Origin: Parapedobacter pyrenivorans
GTDB taxonomy: Bacteria; Bacteroidota; Bacteroidia; Sphingobacteriales; Sphingobacteriaceae
Direction: 5' to 3'
Length of the DNA: 64,000 nucleotides
Assembly (NCBI RefSeq): GCF_014636865.1
Contig: NZ_BMER01000001.1
Location: 608,718 to 672,717, forward strand
Below, piece after piece: positions 15,939-25,590 of the stretch. The translations under genes and the position numbers were made by a program. A model generated the notes under the pieces. That model saw only the letters and a program-made list of their open reading frames with translations, did not search any database and was not told where the DNA came from. Each line of letters starts with the position of its first letter. Position 1 is the stretch's first letter.

Positions 15939-18704
15939 ATGCGTATACCAGCTCTCCTACTTCCCCGATCACTTCACCAAATGGCTAGTCTCTCTGCTGC
16001 ACTGATTACCTTATTTGCATACACCGGATTTGCCCAATCACCATGGGAGCGCATTGCCCAGCGCCCATCCACACTAGGGTTGGAACACGGTATCACTGTG
16101 TTTACCGTTGCTCCTTTCGAACTCCAGCTTGTGAAGTCGTCGCAAACCGTGGCCGGCCTGGTCCCATTGGCAGACACGGCGTTTGACTATACACCGGACG
16201 AACGACTGGAAGCGCGGGCAAAAGACGGCCTGTATCACCTCGGTGATATCAATTTCCGAATAAGAACGGGCGAGCAAGCCGCTTGGCAATCGTATTCCAC
16301 CGCCTCCAAGCGTGCGCCGGTAATCCCGCTAGTAGCCGTAGGCCAGAATTTAGTGGGAGCAGACCTCGGACCAACGTTACCTGCGGATGCCCCCCTTTCG
16401 GTAAAACGCTTCTGGCAATCGGTGAATGGTAATTTGGTACTTCGTTTCGAACTGACGAATAAAACAGCAAATGCCCTTGAAATCGGCTCATTGGGCATCC
16501 CTATGATATTCAACAATATCCTACAGGACAAAAGCCTGGATGAGGCCCACGCCGACAACGTCTTTTTTGACCCCTATATCGGGCAGGATGCGGGTTACCT
16601 ACAAGTAAACCGGCTCCATGGTGAAGGTCCTGTGCTACTGGTCCTTCCGCATGAAAATGCGCCTTTCGAAGCCTACAGTCCTTTAAATGATGACCCCACT
16701 CCACGCAGCATCGTCTTCGAAGGCTTTCACGAATGGATGATCCACAGCAAGGCGCATGCAGAAACGGGATGGAAGGATGCGGCGCAATGGAACGCACCTA
16801 CTTCGTCCATCCTACAGCCCGGCGAAACAAAATCGGTTGCACTGCGCTTTGTCTTGGCACCCAGTATCCGGCAGATTGAGGAAACGCTTGCGGAACAAAA
16901 GCGCCCTGTTGCCATCGGGATTCCGGGCTATGTGGTACCCCAGGACGTGCCGGCTAAGCTTTTCCTGCAATATCCCAACGACGTAAAATCTGTGGAGTCG
17001 TATCCTGCCGATGCACTTGGCATTAAAAAGAGCGACCAAACGAAAAACGGTCGGAAGACATATGAAATCGAAGGAAAACAATGGGGTCGGGCCAGGCTGA
17101 CGATTACCTATACCGATGGTCTGAGACAGACCATCAATTACAAAGTCATCAAACCGGAAAAAGACGCCGTCGCCGACCTCGGTCACTTTCTTACTACCCA
17201 GCAATGGTATGAAGACAACAACGATCTTTTCGGCCGTTCTCCGTCGGTTATCAACTACGATTACGAAACCAAGAAGCAGCTTACACAAGAATCACGTGCT
17301 TGGTTTGCCGGATTGAGCGACGAAGCAGGCGCGGGCAGTTGGTTGGCTGCCATCATGAAACAGGTGCTACGCCCAGACAAGGAAGAAGTAGACAAATTAC
17401 AGCGCTTCGTCAACGAGACACTGTGGGGTGGCATCCAATATGCGGATGGCGAATTAAAATATGCGGTTAAAAAAAGCTTGTTCTATTACGAGCCAGATTC
17501 GATGCCGGCTGGCACGTATAGTGACACAATCAACTACCGCGGTTGGGCGGCATGGAAGAAAAAGGAAGCGAATAGCCCCGGCCGGTCTTACAATTATCCA
17601 CATGTGACCGCAGCGCATTGGATGATGTATCGATTAGCCCGAAATTACACGGGGCTAGTCACCGAAACACCTTGGCAGACCTCCCTTGAACGCGCATACC
17701 ACACGGCGATGGCTATGGTGAAACATGCACCACACTATGCCCAATTTGGCCAAATGGAAGGATCTATTTTCTTATTGGTGCTCAATGACCTAAAAACCGA
17801 AGGTTATACGGATATGGCCAATCAATTGGAAGCAGCCATGCGGACACGGGCCGAGCACTGGCACACACTGGCCTACCCCTTCGGCAGCGAAATGCCCTGG
17901 GACTCCACCGGGCAGGAAGAAGTATACCTGTGGTCACGATATTTCGGTTTTGATGAGAAAGCGATGGTGACGCTCAACGCGATACTGGCATATATGCCTA
18001 CCGTACCCCATTGGGGGTATAATGGCAGCGCTCGCCGATACTGGGATTTCGTGTATGGCGGCAAACTTTCCCGCATCGAACGACAGCTACACCATTACGG
18101 ATCAGCGCTCAATGCAATACCTGTACTTACCCAATACCGCGACAATCCCGACGATTTCCACCTGCTACGGGTAGGTCACGCGGGTGCATTGGGTGCCTTA
18201 GCCAACATTACCCAAGATGGTTTTGGCCCGGCCGCTTTCCATTCCTATCCTTCGACACTCGCCATCGATGGCTACGCAGGCGACTACGGCTGCGGATTTT
18301 ACGGCTATGCCGTCAATTCCGGCACATACATGGTCAAACACCCCGAATTCGGTTGGTTGGCTTTTAGCGGTATATTGAAACAGCGCGGTAATTGGGTAAC
18401 GACCAAGGTGACCACCGCCGCACAATCACGGGTTTTCATTGCGCCTATTGGCCTTTGGATCACGATGGATGCCGGACTTATTGATGAAGTTGCGTATAAC
18501 GAAAAGACAGCCGAAGTGCGCATTACCTTAGCCAAGGCAGCTACCCATGTTCCCTCCGCTTACCTGCGGCTGGAACAGACTGCCCAAACCGGCAGCCACT
18601 ATGCATTGAACGGATACAAGGAAAATGAACAGGGACAATATGTAATCCCCTTGCAACCCAAACAACAGACACTCGCCATCATGCCAAACGAACCTGTCTT
18701 ATAG
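15939..18704 (+). CDS. DUF5695-type secreted protein, putative glycoside hydrolase-like
   Basis: A 921-aa secreted protein. I prefer the ATG at 15939, which gives MRIPALLLPRSLHQM and a signal peptide ending near GFAQS, over an in-frame ATG at 15882 that adds 19 unconserved residues upstream. The N-terminal part (about 30-330) is beta-rich. The C-terminal half looks like an alpha-helical barrel, with YNYPHVTAAHWMMYRLARNY and DYGCGFYGY. This matches what I know of DUF5695 proteins of Bacteroidota glycan loci, whose activity is not established as far as I know. A second, diverged member lies at 45808-48600. It is followed immediately by a GH39 remnant, so the pair may once have worked together. 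Catalytic residues cannot be assigned. Confidence 0.65.
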   Translation: MRIPALLLPRSLHQMASLSAALITLFAYTGFAQSPWERIAQRPSTLGLEHGITVFTVAPFELQLVKSSQTVAGLVPLADTAFDYTPDERLEARAKDGLYHLGDINFRIRTGEQAAWQSYSTASKRAPVIPLVAVGQNLVGADLGPTLPADAPLSVKRFWQSVNGNLVLRFELTNKTANALEIGSLGIPMIFNNILQDKSLDEAHADNVFFDPYIGQDAGYLQVNRLHGEGPVLLVLPHENAPFEAYSPLNDDPTPRSIVFEGFHEWMIHSKAHAETGWKDAAQWNAPTSSILQPGETKSVALRFVLAPSIRQIEETLAEQKRPVAIGIPGYVVPQDVPAKLFLQYPNDVKSVESYPADALGIKKSDQTKNGRKTYEIEGKQWGRARLTITYTDGLRQTINYKVIKPEKDAVADLGHFLTTQQWYEDNNDLFGRSPSVINYDYETKKQLTQESRAWFAGLSDEAGAGSWLAAIMKQVLRPDKEEVDKLQRFVNETLWGGIQYADGELKYAVKKSLFYYEPDSMPAGTYSDTINYRGWAAWKKKEANSPGRSYNYPHVTAAHWMMYRLARNYTGLVTETPWQTSLERAYHTAMAMVKHAPHYAQFGQMEGSIFLLVLNDLKTEGYTDMANQLEAAMRTRAEHWHTLAYPFGSEMPWDSTGQEEVYLWSRYFGFDEKAMVTLNAILAYMPTVPHWGYNGSARRYWDFVYGGKLSRIERQLHHYGSALNAIPVLTQYRDNPDDFHLLRVGHAGALGALANITQDGFGPAAFHSYPSTLAIDGYAGDYGCGFYGYAVNSGTYMVKHPEFGWLAFSGILKQRGNWVTTKVTTAAQSRVFIAPIGLWITMDAGLIDEVAYNEKTAEVRITLAKAATHVPSAYLRLEQTAQTGSHYALNGYKENEQGQYVIPLQPKQQTLAIMPNEPVL

Positions 18705-18710
18705 CATTAG

Positions 18711-19463
18711 CGTTCTTACCCGCAATTCAAGCACCTGCCAGTCGTCATCGGTGAATCGGATCCAGAAGGTTGCGCAGCATGCTCCGAGGCCATCTACCCG
18801 CATAATGCGTATCGGAATGGCATGATGTATTCCAGCTATACCGCCGCATCCTTTGCTCGCAAATTGGATATCGCTGACCATCACAACACAGATTTGATCG
18901 GTGCTGTTAGTTGGTCTTTCGAATTTGAAGACCAGCCGTGGTTTGCCGGTTTCCGGGATCTGGCCACCAATGGAGTCGACAAGCCAGTATTAAACGTATT
19001 CCGGATGTTTGGCATGATGACCGGAAACCGCGTCAATGTCTCTGGTCAATTTAACTATGACTTCAAAAAGATATTGGAAAACAGCGTGCGAGGCGCTGAG
19101 CGAGACATCAACGCTCTGGCATCCAAGGATGACCGGAGTGCGGCCGTCATGGTTTGGAATTATCACGATGACAACGTCATCGGGCAAGCAGCCCCAGTGG
19201 TTGTAAATATCGCTGGCATCCCCGCTGAAAAAGTCTACCTCCAACATTACCGGATTGATCAGGAACATAGTAATTCCTACGAAGTCCGGAAAAAAATGGG
19301 ATCTCCACAGTCACCTAGTGAAGTGCAGATCCGCGAGTTGGAGAAAGCCGGACAGCTTCAACTGCTGGAGTCACCCCAATGGATTTCCACGGAGAACGGA
19401 AAGTCATCCGTGACCTTCTCACTGCCGCAACAAGGGGTGACCTTGCTGCGCTTGACATGGTGA
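18711..19463 (+). pseudogene. 5'-truncated GH39-like glycosidase remnant
   Basis: An open frame of 250 codons runs from just after a stop (18708-18710) to the stop at 19463. The first in-frame ATG is only at 18822, yet the residues before it are clearly coding (PVVIGESDPEGCAAC, then YPHNAYRNGMMYSSYTAAS). The whole reads as the C-terminal part of a GH39 beta-xylosidase-like enzyme, with WSFEFEDQPWFAGFRDLA and KPVLNVFRMFGMM and a C-terminal beta domain. The Glu in VVIGESDP is in the position expected for the nucleophile. The acid/base half of the TIM barrel and any signal peptide are absent. GH39 enzymes are normally about 500 residues. The remnant begins 6 bp after the preceding gene's stop, so a deletion probably removed its 5' half. 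Confidence 0.75.
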
Positions 19464-19532
19464 CCCGTTCAATCAAAATACGGTTGATTGTTGACAAAAT
19501 ATGGCTTGAATTATTCGGTAATTTTATTCAAC

Positions 19533-19562
19533 TTTGTTTAATATAAATACAACGTGTTTTTG
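19533..19562 (+). promoter_or_regulatory. candidate promoter of the GH31/sugar-acid operon
   Basis: TTTG at 19533-19536 is followed after 18 bp by TGTTTTTG at 19555-19562, which matches the Bacteroidota pattern TTTG-N19-TAnnTTTG at 7 of 8 -7 positions. Transcription would start near 19570 and leave a leader of about 100 nt before the transporter ATG at 19669. The 205-bp gap otherwise shows TTGATTGTTGACA near 19482, which I could not assign. Confidence 0.45.
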
Positions 19563-19668
19563 AAAAATACACTTTGTTTCATGAAGCCTCGATGACAGGC
19601 GTTATCCTTGGCTGAATTGTAACCATTCAAAGACGGTTCACATTTTGTGGCCCATTGAAGACCAAATT

Positions 19669-20958
19669 ATGAAGATAAATCACGATACCTTAGGCGATGA
19701 AAAGCCATTGAAAATACGCTGGGTGATGGTCATTCTGGCTTTTCTCGCCACGGTATTGAACTATGTACACCGGCTTTCTTTTAACTATTTGAGTGCCGAC
19801 GGTGAACTACGTGAACTGATTCCGGACGATGCATTCGGCTATATCGGTACCGCATTCTTTATCGCCTACATGTTATCGAATGCCTTCTCCGGCCTTGCTA
19901 TCGACAAGTTGGGCACGCGATTGGGCTATGCACTCTGTATGGCATTTTGGACAACCGCGGCGTTGGTACATGCCTTTGCTATTACACCCTTCCAATTTGG
20001 CTTGGTCCGCTTTTTTCTGGGATTGGGTGAAGCGGGAAATTGGCCGGCGGCCATCAAATTGATCAGCGAATGGTTTCCGCCGCATGAACGGTCAACCGCT
20101 TCCGGCATCTTCAACAGCGGTTCGGCGCTGGGGGCTATCATCGCCCCGCCTTTAGTAGCGTTCCTAGGCATCAATTATGGTTGGCAATCGACCTTCATCA
20201 TTCTGGGTATTACGGGTTACCTGTGGCTTGCCGCATTTTGGTTTACCTATTATACGCCCGAACGTGCGACCAAAGAAGCGCGGGCGAGGATTATCCCCCC
20301 CATGAAGCTATTCAAAACGCGGTTCCTGCGCATGTTTACGCTCTCTAAATTTTTCATGGATCCCATCTGGTATTTCGTGACATTCTGGATCGGTCGCTAC
20401 CTCGCAGACGTGCATGGATGGGATATGGCAAAAATCGGGTGGTATGCCGTTATCCCCTTTCTCATTGCAGATGTGGGTAATCTCATCGGCGGTTATTTTA
20501 CCCAATTTATCATCAAAAAAAGGGTGCCAATCCCCAAGGCTCGGAAAATTGCAGTGGGTATAGCCGGCGCGCTGATGTGCCTGCCGCTTTTGCTTGCGCC
20601 GTTCATCGTCGTTTCCCCGATGTCCGCTTTGATCTTGTTTGGCGTTTCGGGCTTCGGGTATACGGCCTATACGGCAAATTCACTCGCATTTCCCGCAGAT
20701 GTGGTGCCCAAGAGCGCTACTGCATCGGTTTGGGGGCTGGCTTGCGTCGGTACGGGACTCGGTGGAGCGCTTTTCCAAGCGTTGTCGGGTGTCACCGTGA
20801 AGACGTATTCTGCGGTTTACAGCTATACTACCGCCTATGATATCCTGTTTATCGGATTCGGTATCGCAGGGCTCATTGGTTTGCTTATCATGCTCTTTTT
20901 TATGGGACCACTGAAAAAAAATGAGGAATTGCATCGATACGTCGAAACGGACAAGTGA
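19669..20958 (+). CDS. MFS transporter, ExuT-like anion:cation symporter family
   Basis: A 429-aa inner-membrane protein with about 12 hydrophobic helices. It shows ACS-family features: NYVHRLSFNYLSADG in helix 1, DKLGTRLGY after helix 2, and GLGEAGNWPAAIKLISEWFP, which is the hallmark of hexuronate/sugar-acid transporters such as ExuT. I take the ATG at 19669 (MKINHDTLGDEK); an in-frame ATG at 19645 adds eight residues. It is the first gene of a tight rightward run (22 bp to susC) whose end encodes a sugar-acid dehydratase, an SDR and a FAH-family enzyme. That suggests the imported substrate is an aldonate, uronate or similar acid, with proton symport. The exact substrate is unknown. Confidence 0.85.
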   Translation: MKINHDTLGDEKPLKIRWVMVILAFLATVLNYVHRLSFNYLSADGELRELIPDDAFGYIGTAFFIAYMLSNAFSGLAIDKLGTRLGYALCMAFWTTAALVHAFAITPFQFGLVRFFLGLGEAGNWPAAIKLISEWFPPHERSTASGIFNSGSALGAIIAPPLVAFLGINYGWQSTFIILGITGYLWLAAFWFTYYTPERATKEARARIIPPMKLFKTRFLRMFTLSKFFMDPIWYFVTFWIGRYLADVHGWDMAKIGWYAVIPFLIADVGNLIGGYFTQFIIKKRVPIPKARKIAVGIAGALMCLPLLLAPFIVVSPMSALILFGVSGFGYTAYTANSLAFPADVVPKSATASVWGLACVGTGLGGALFQALSGVTVKTYSAVYSYTTAYDILFIGFGIAGLIGLLIMLFFMGPLKKNEELHRYVETDK

Positions 20959-20980
20959 AAAATAACTAACCTCCAACGAT

Positions 20981-23947
20981 ATGAAAAGCTTCAATTCATT
21001 CCAATGGTTTTGCATCGCTTATTTGATTTGCATGTACCCATTATCCGGCATGGCGCAGGCACAGCGGGAAATCAGGGGTAAAATTACCGACGCTGATTCC
21101 GGTGAATCGCTTGCCGGCGTCACTGTAAAAGCCCAACTCGCCAACGGAAGTACTTCGACCGATGTCAACGGCAATTATTCCATCGCGATGCAACCGGGCG
21201 ATACGCTAACCGTTGCTTTTTTGGGTTATGTTACCCAGACGGTCGCTGTTGGCACGCAGTCTACCATTAACATTGCACTCGCGACAGATGTTTCCGAATT
21301 GGGAGAAGTTGTCGTTATCGGGTATGGCACCCAGCGGAAAGGTGATGTAACCAGCGCAATTGCCAGTCTGAAGGAGGCGGATTTTACCAAAGGTGCTATG
21401 CGCGATGCCTCCGAGCTTATCCGTGGGAAAGTGGCTGGCCTGAATATAACCAACGGTTCGGGTGATCCCGCTGCTACGCCAAACATCAACCTCAGAGGTA
21501 TTTCGTCGTTACAGGGAAACACGGCACCCCTGGTTTTGATTAATGGGATTCCGGGCGAATTCAATACCGTTGCGCCACAGGAAATCGAGTCTATCGATGT
21601 GTTGAAAGATGCCTCCGCGGCAGCCATCTACGGAACCCGTGGCGCAAACGGTGTCATTTTAATCACGACCAAGCAAGTGGATCGCGACATTCCGACAACG
21701 CTCGATTACAGCACATATTTTTCGCAAACTGACTTCTACAAAAGGGCAGACTTCGTAGATGCCGGTCAACTGCGGGGGCTGATTCAACAAGGGCTTCTTC
21801 CGGAGTCATACGACGAAGGGCATACCACGGATTGGCTAAGCGAAATCACCCGAAAGGGATTCATCCAAAACCACAATCTCAATATCAAAGGTGGAAACTC
21901 GCGGTCTAACTACGTTGGTAACTTCAACTACCTGGGAAACGACGGTGTATTTGTACGGTCGTACAACAACGAGTTGCGATTATCGTTTGACGTCAACCAC
22001 AGTATGTTTGACAACCGGTTAAAACTGAATGCCAACATACTTAGGGGGTCGCGGACAGGCAGTGCCCTTGGTGACGGTGAACCGTTCAATCAAGAAATAT
22101 ACCGCCAGGCCCTGATTAGGAACCCAACGGAAAGGGTGATTGATGATCAGGGAAAATGGTATGAGACTTCCCTACGCGAATCCACCAATCCGGTAGCAAT
22201 GATTCAGGAAACCGATGGGATCATAACCAATGACTGGACCCGCGTAACCGCTAATGCCACGGTTTCAATCCTCGACGGCTGGGATGCAAAGCTGATGCTG
22301 GCTACGGATAGGCGTACTCGGCTGGAAGGGTATTCCGAGACTAAACAACATGCGTCCAACACGAAAAACGGGCTTAACGGCTATGCCTCTAGGGGCGACG
22401 GCAAAAGCACGACGGACTATTTGGAAATGACTTCCACCTATTCGAAAACGATGGACAGGCATAGACTGAATGCGTTGGCAGGCTACAGTTACCAATACCA
22501 TGTCAATTCAGGAGGCTTTTACACCAATTCGGACTTCCCGACGGACAAGTACTCGTATCACAATATGACGACCGGGGCAGCCCTCTTGGAAGGGCGGGCC
22601 ACAATGGGCAGTAATAAGGACGATGATCGGCTTATTGGCTTTTTTGGCCGGGTAAGCTACGGCTTTGATAACCGATACAATATCCTCGCCAGCGTAAGGC
22701 GCGAGGGATCCTCAAAATTTGGCGTGAACAACAAATGGGGGACATTCCCGTCTTTATCGTTGGGTTGGACCATCAGCAATGAGCAATTTATGCAGGATAT
22801 CGGATTTTTAACCAACCTGAAATTGAGAGGGGGTTACGGGGTTACTGGCGTGATTCCGAATGACTCCTATCTTTCGCAAACCTTACTGACCTATGAAGGG
22901 AATTTCTATACCAACAATCAATGGATACAAGGCCTTGTACCCGTTAGCAACCCCAACCCTGACTTACGCTGGGAAAAGAGCAATGAAGTGAATATCGGGT
23001 TGGATTTCTCCCTTTTTGCAAATCGGCTGAGTGGCAGCATCGACGCTTACAATAAGCTGACCAAGGACATGCTCTGGGATTATACCGTACCCGTACCCCC
23101 TTACCTCTACAATCGAATCAAAGCGAATGTGGGTGAAATGCAAAACCAAGGGATAGAAGTGCTGTTAAATGCCACGCCCGTAAAGAAAGCTAATTTTGAA
23201 TGGAGTGCCTCATTCACCTTTTCACGCAATAAAAACCAACTGAATAGCCTTTCGAACGATCTTTTTGAGGTCGTTGGCGACTATTTCAACACGGGTGCGA
23301 CGGCAGCCCCCATCCAGACGTACACACACCGCTTGCAGGTCGGAAAGTCTGTTGGTAACTTCTTTGGTTTAAAAGCGGTAGACATCGATGAAAATGGCGA
23401 ATGGGTTATCGAAACGGCTGACGGAACAAGGAAAAAAATATCAGAAGCAACCAGTGATGACGACAAACAGTATTTGGGCAACGGTATACCCGCGATGAGT
23501 GGTGGCCTGACAAATACCTTTCGGCATAAAAACATCGACCTCAGTGTTGTTATCACAGGTGAATTCGATTTTCAAATCCTCAATTTCCAACGGATGTTTT
23601 ACGAAAATCCGACGATCCAATATAATATGCTCAACAGCGCCTTTGATAAAGTTTATGGAAAAGCAACGCTCAATTATCCACAGGCCTACGTAAGCCATTA
23701 CATTGAAGACGGCGATTACCTTAAAGTACAGAATATTACCATCGGGTATAACCTACCTACAAAAACCATTAAATTTCTGAATTCCGCGCGAATATATGCC
23801 GCAGGGACCAACCTATTTGTCTTCACCGACTATAAAGGGTTGGATCCTGAAATTGAACGGCGGAATCAATTGACAGCAGGTACCGATTCCAGGGACAAAT
23901 ACCCGACCTATAAGACCTTGACTGTTGGACTGAACGTAACCTTTTAA
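20981..23947 (+). CDS. SusC-family TonB-dependent transporter
   Basis: A 988-aa protein with signal peptide (cleavage near GMAQA), a carboxypeptidase-regulatory-like domain (about 30-105), VVVIGYGTQRKGDVTSAIAS, plug motifs IESIDVLKDASAAAIYGTRG, and a barrel ending TVGLNVTF with the terminal Phe expected for BAM recognition. It imports oligosaccharides across the outer membrane. It is closely related to the susC at 56651-59611: the FTKGAMRDASELIRGKVAG and GDP-containing plug segments are shared. The first susC of the window is more distant. SusD follows after 12 bp. Substrate is presumably the product of the three downstream GH31 enzymes or their precursor. Confidence 0.93.
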   Translation: MKSFNSFQWFCIAYLICMYPLSGMAQAQREIRGKITDADSGESLAGVTVKAQLANGSTSTDVNGNYSIAMQPGDTLTVAFLGYVTQTVAVGTQSTINIALATDVSELGEVVVIGYGTQRKGDVTSAIASLKEADFTKGAMRDASELIRGKVAGLNITNGSGDPAATPNINLRGISSLQGNTAPLVLINGIPGEFNTVAPQEIESIDVLKDASAAAIYGTRGANGVILITTKQVDRDIPTTLDYSTYFSQTDFYKRADFVDAGQLRGLIQQGLLPESYDEGHTTDWLSEITRKGFIQNHNLNIKGGNSRSNYVGNFNYLGNDGVFVRSYNNELRLSFDVNHSMFDNRLKLNANILRGSRTGSALGDGEPFNQEIYRQALIRNPTERVIDDQGKWYETSLRESTNPVAMIQETDGIITNDWTRVTANATVSILDGWDAKLMLATDRRTRLEGYSETKQHASNTKNGLNGYASRGDGKSTTDYLEMTSTYSKTMDRHRLNALAGYSYQYHVNSGGFYTNSDFPTDKYSYHNMTTGAALLEGRATMGSNKDDDRLIGFFGRVSYGFDNRYNILASVRREGSSKFGVNNKWGTFPSLSLGWTISNEQFMQDIGFLTNLKLRGGYGVTGVIPNDSYLSQTLLTYEGNFYTNNQWIQGLVPVSNPNPDLRWEKSNEVNIGLDFSLFANRLSGSIDAYNKLTKDMLWDYTVPVPPYLYNRIKANVGEMQNQGIEVLLNATPVKKANFEWSASFTFSRNKNQLNSLSNDLFEVVGDYFNTGATAAPIQTYTHRLQVGKSVGNFFGLKAVDIDENGEWVIETADGTRKKISEATSDDDKQYLGNGIPAMSGGLTNTFRHKNIDLSVVITGEFDFQILNFQRMFYENPTIQYNMLNSAFDKVYGKATLNYPQAYVSHYIEDGDYLKVQNITIGYNLPTKTIKFLNSARIYAAGTNLFVFTDYKGLDPEIERRNQLTAGTDSRDKYPTYKTLTVGLNVTF

Positions 23948-23959
23948 TTCCTTATCGCC

Positions 23960-25570
23960 ATGAAGAAAATGATGAGAAACACATTCACGTTGAGCGCGGC
24001 CGTCGTCGTGTCCGCCATACTTTCATGTACGAAATTAGATGAATCGGTATACGATTCCATTATCGCGGAAAGTACAGAACTGACCTCAGACGATATCAAC
24101 AACATCGTCGCCCCGGCCTATACTTCGCTCCGGGCGCTGTATTGGGGATGGCACAGCTATTTCGACACACAGGAGGAGTCATCAGATGTAATCGTGACAC
24201 CGATCAGGCTACCAAGAGGGGGATGGGATGACGGAGGTGTGTATCGGACCATGCATATGCATACGTGGGATGCAACGCAAAGTCACACCCGGCAGTTATG
24301 GAGCCGGTGCTTCGCGGGCATCAACAACGCAAACCGCGCCATGTATCAGCTACAGCAAATAGACGGACTCGAGAACCTGGAAATAGCACTGGATGAGTTA
24401 CGCGCATTGCGCGCGTTCTATTACTATATCCTCTTGGACCATTTCCGGAATGTACCTATCGTGGATCGGTTTGACGTTCCACAGGGTTTCTTGCCCGAGC
24501 AAAATTCAGCAGACGAGGTGTTCGCTTTCGTGGAAAGTGAATTGACCGAAATCTTGCCTCGCTTAAGCGAAGAACAGAGTGCCGTTACCTACGGCCGGAT
24601 GAATAAATGGGCAGCCAAAATGGTATTGGCTAAACTATACCTCAACGCGGAAATATATATCGGTACGCCAAAATGGGAAAATGCAATGGTCCAAGTTGAT
24701 GATATCATCGACAGCAAGAAATTTAGCCTGGCAGCCAATTACAAAGATCCGTTTATCACTGACAATGAAGGATCCGTCGAACAGATTTTTTCCATACCCT
24801 TCGATGAGATATATGCTAAGGAGTTTAATTATCACATGAAAACATTGCATGCACTCAGTAGACAAACATTTGGCATCCAAGCAGAACCTTGGGGAGGGAG
24901 TTGTGCAATCCCCAAATTTATTGATACCTATGATTCCGATGACAGCAGGTTGGACGACACGTGGCTCTCCGGGCCGCAATATTCGGCTACCGGACAACCG
25001 CTGATACTGGGAAACCAACCATTGGATTATACGAATAGATTGACAGCGCTGACCGGCTCACAGGAAAATGAAGGGCTGCGTTTCATCAAATATGAAATCA
25101 AGCAAGGCTCCTTAGCCGGATTGGGTAATGACGTCCCCTTCTTTCGGTATACGGATGCGTTGATGATCAAGGCAGAATGTCTCCTTCGCCTGAACGATGC
25201 CGCCGGTGCCGCTTCCATCGTAACGTCCATTCGGCAACGCGCCTTCGCAACTACAAACCCCGACAAGGCAACGGTAACGGGCAATCAGCTAACCGCGGGC
25301 AGCCGCTACGTGTATGGCAACTATGCCAACGGCACCATGACATCGACGGAGGGCGGTGCAGACATCCCCTACGGTGGGTTTCTGGATGAGCTCGGATGGG
25401 AATTTGCTGGCGAACATCACCGGCGGCAAGACCTCATACGCTTTGGTGTGTTTACCACAAAATCTTGGTTTGCACATCGACCAAATGGAGCACATCGCGT
25501 ATATTTCCCCATACCACAGGTTCAATTGGACGTCAATGGTAACCTGCAACAAAACGAAGGTTATAATTAA
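23960..25570 (+). CDS. SusD/RagB-family glycan-binding lipoprotein
   Basis: A 536-aa lipoprotein: signal peptide with lipobox near VSAILSC (Cys about residue 23), then KLDESVYDSI and the tetratricopeptide-rich SusD fold with WSRCFAGINNANRAMY and LRALRAFYYYILLDHF. The C-terminal region has YGGFLDELGWEFAGEHHRRQDLIRFG, quoted in part as the conserved ELGWEFAGEHHRRQDL motif of RagB/SusD. It binds glycan at the outer surface and closes the SusC barrel. It is the partner of the adjacent susC and is close in length and sequence to the SusD at 55019-56629. GH31 genes follow after 20 bp. Confidence 0.93.
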   Translation: MKKMMRNTFTLSAAVVVSAILSCTKLDESVYDSIIAESTELTSDDINNIVAPAYTSLRALYWGWHSYFDTQEESSDVIVTPIRLPRGGWDDGGVYRTMHMHTWDATQSHTRQLWSRCFAGINNANRAMYQLQQIDGLENLEIALDELRALRAFYYYILLDHFRNVPIVDRFDVPQGFLPEQNSADEVFAFVESELTEILPRLSEEQSAVTYGRMNKWAAKMVLAKLYLNAEIYIGTPKWENAMVQVDDIIDSKKFSLAANYKDPFITDNEGSVEQIFSIPFDEIYAKEFNYHMKTLHALSRQTFGIQAEPWGGSCAIPKFIDTYDSDDSRLDDTWLSGPQYSATGQPLILGNQPLDYTNRLTALTGSQENEGLRFIKYEIKQGSLAGLGNDVPFFRYTDALMIKAECLLRLNDAAGAASIVTSIRQRAFATTNPDKATVTGNQLTAGSRYVYGNYANGTMTSTEGGADIPYGGFLDELGWEFAGEHHRRQDLIRFGVFTTKSWFAHRPNGAHRVYFPIPQVQLDVNGNLQQNEGYN

Positions 25571-25590
25571 TACCACTAAGCTAATACGAC

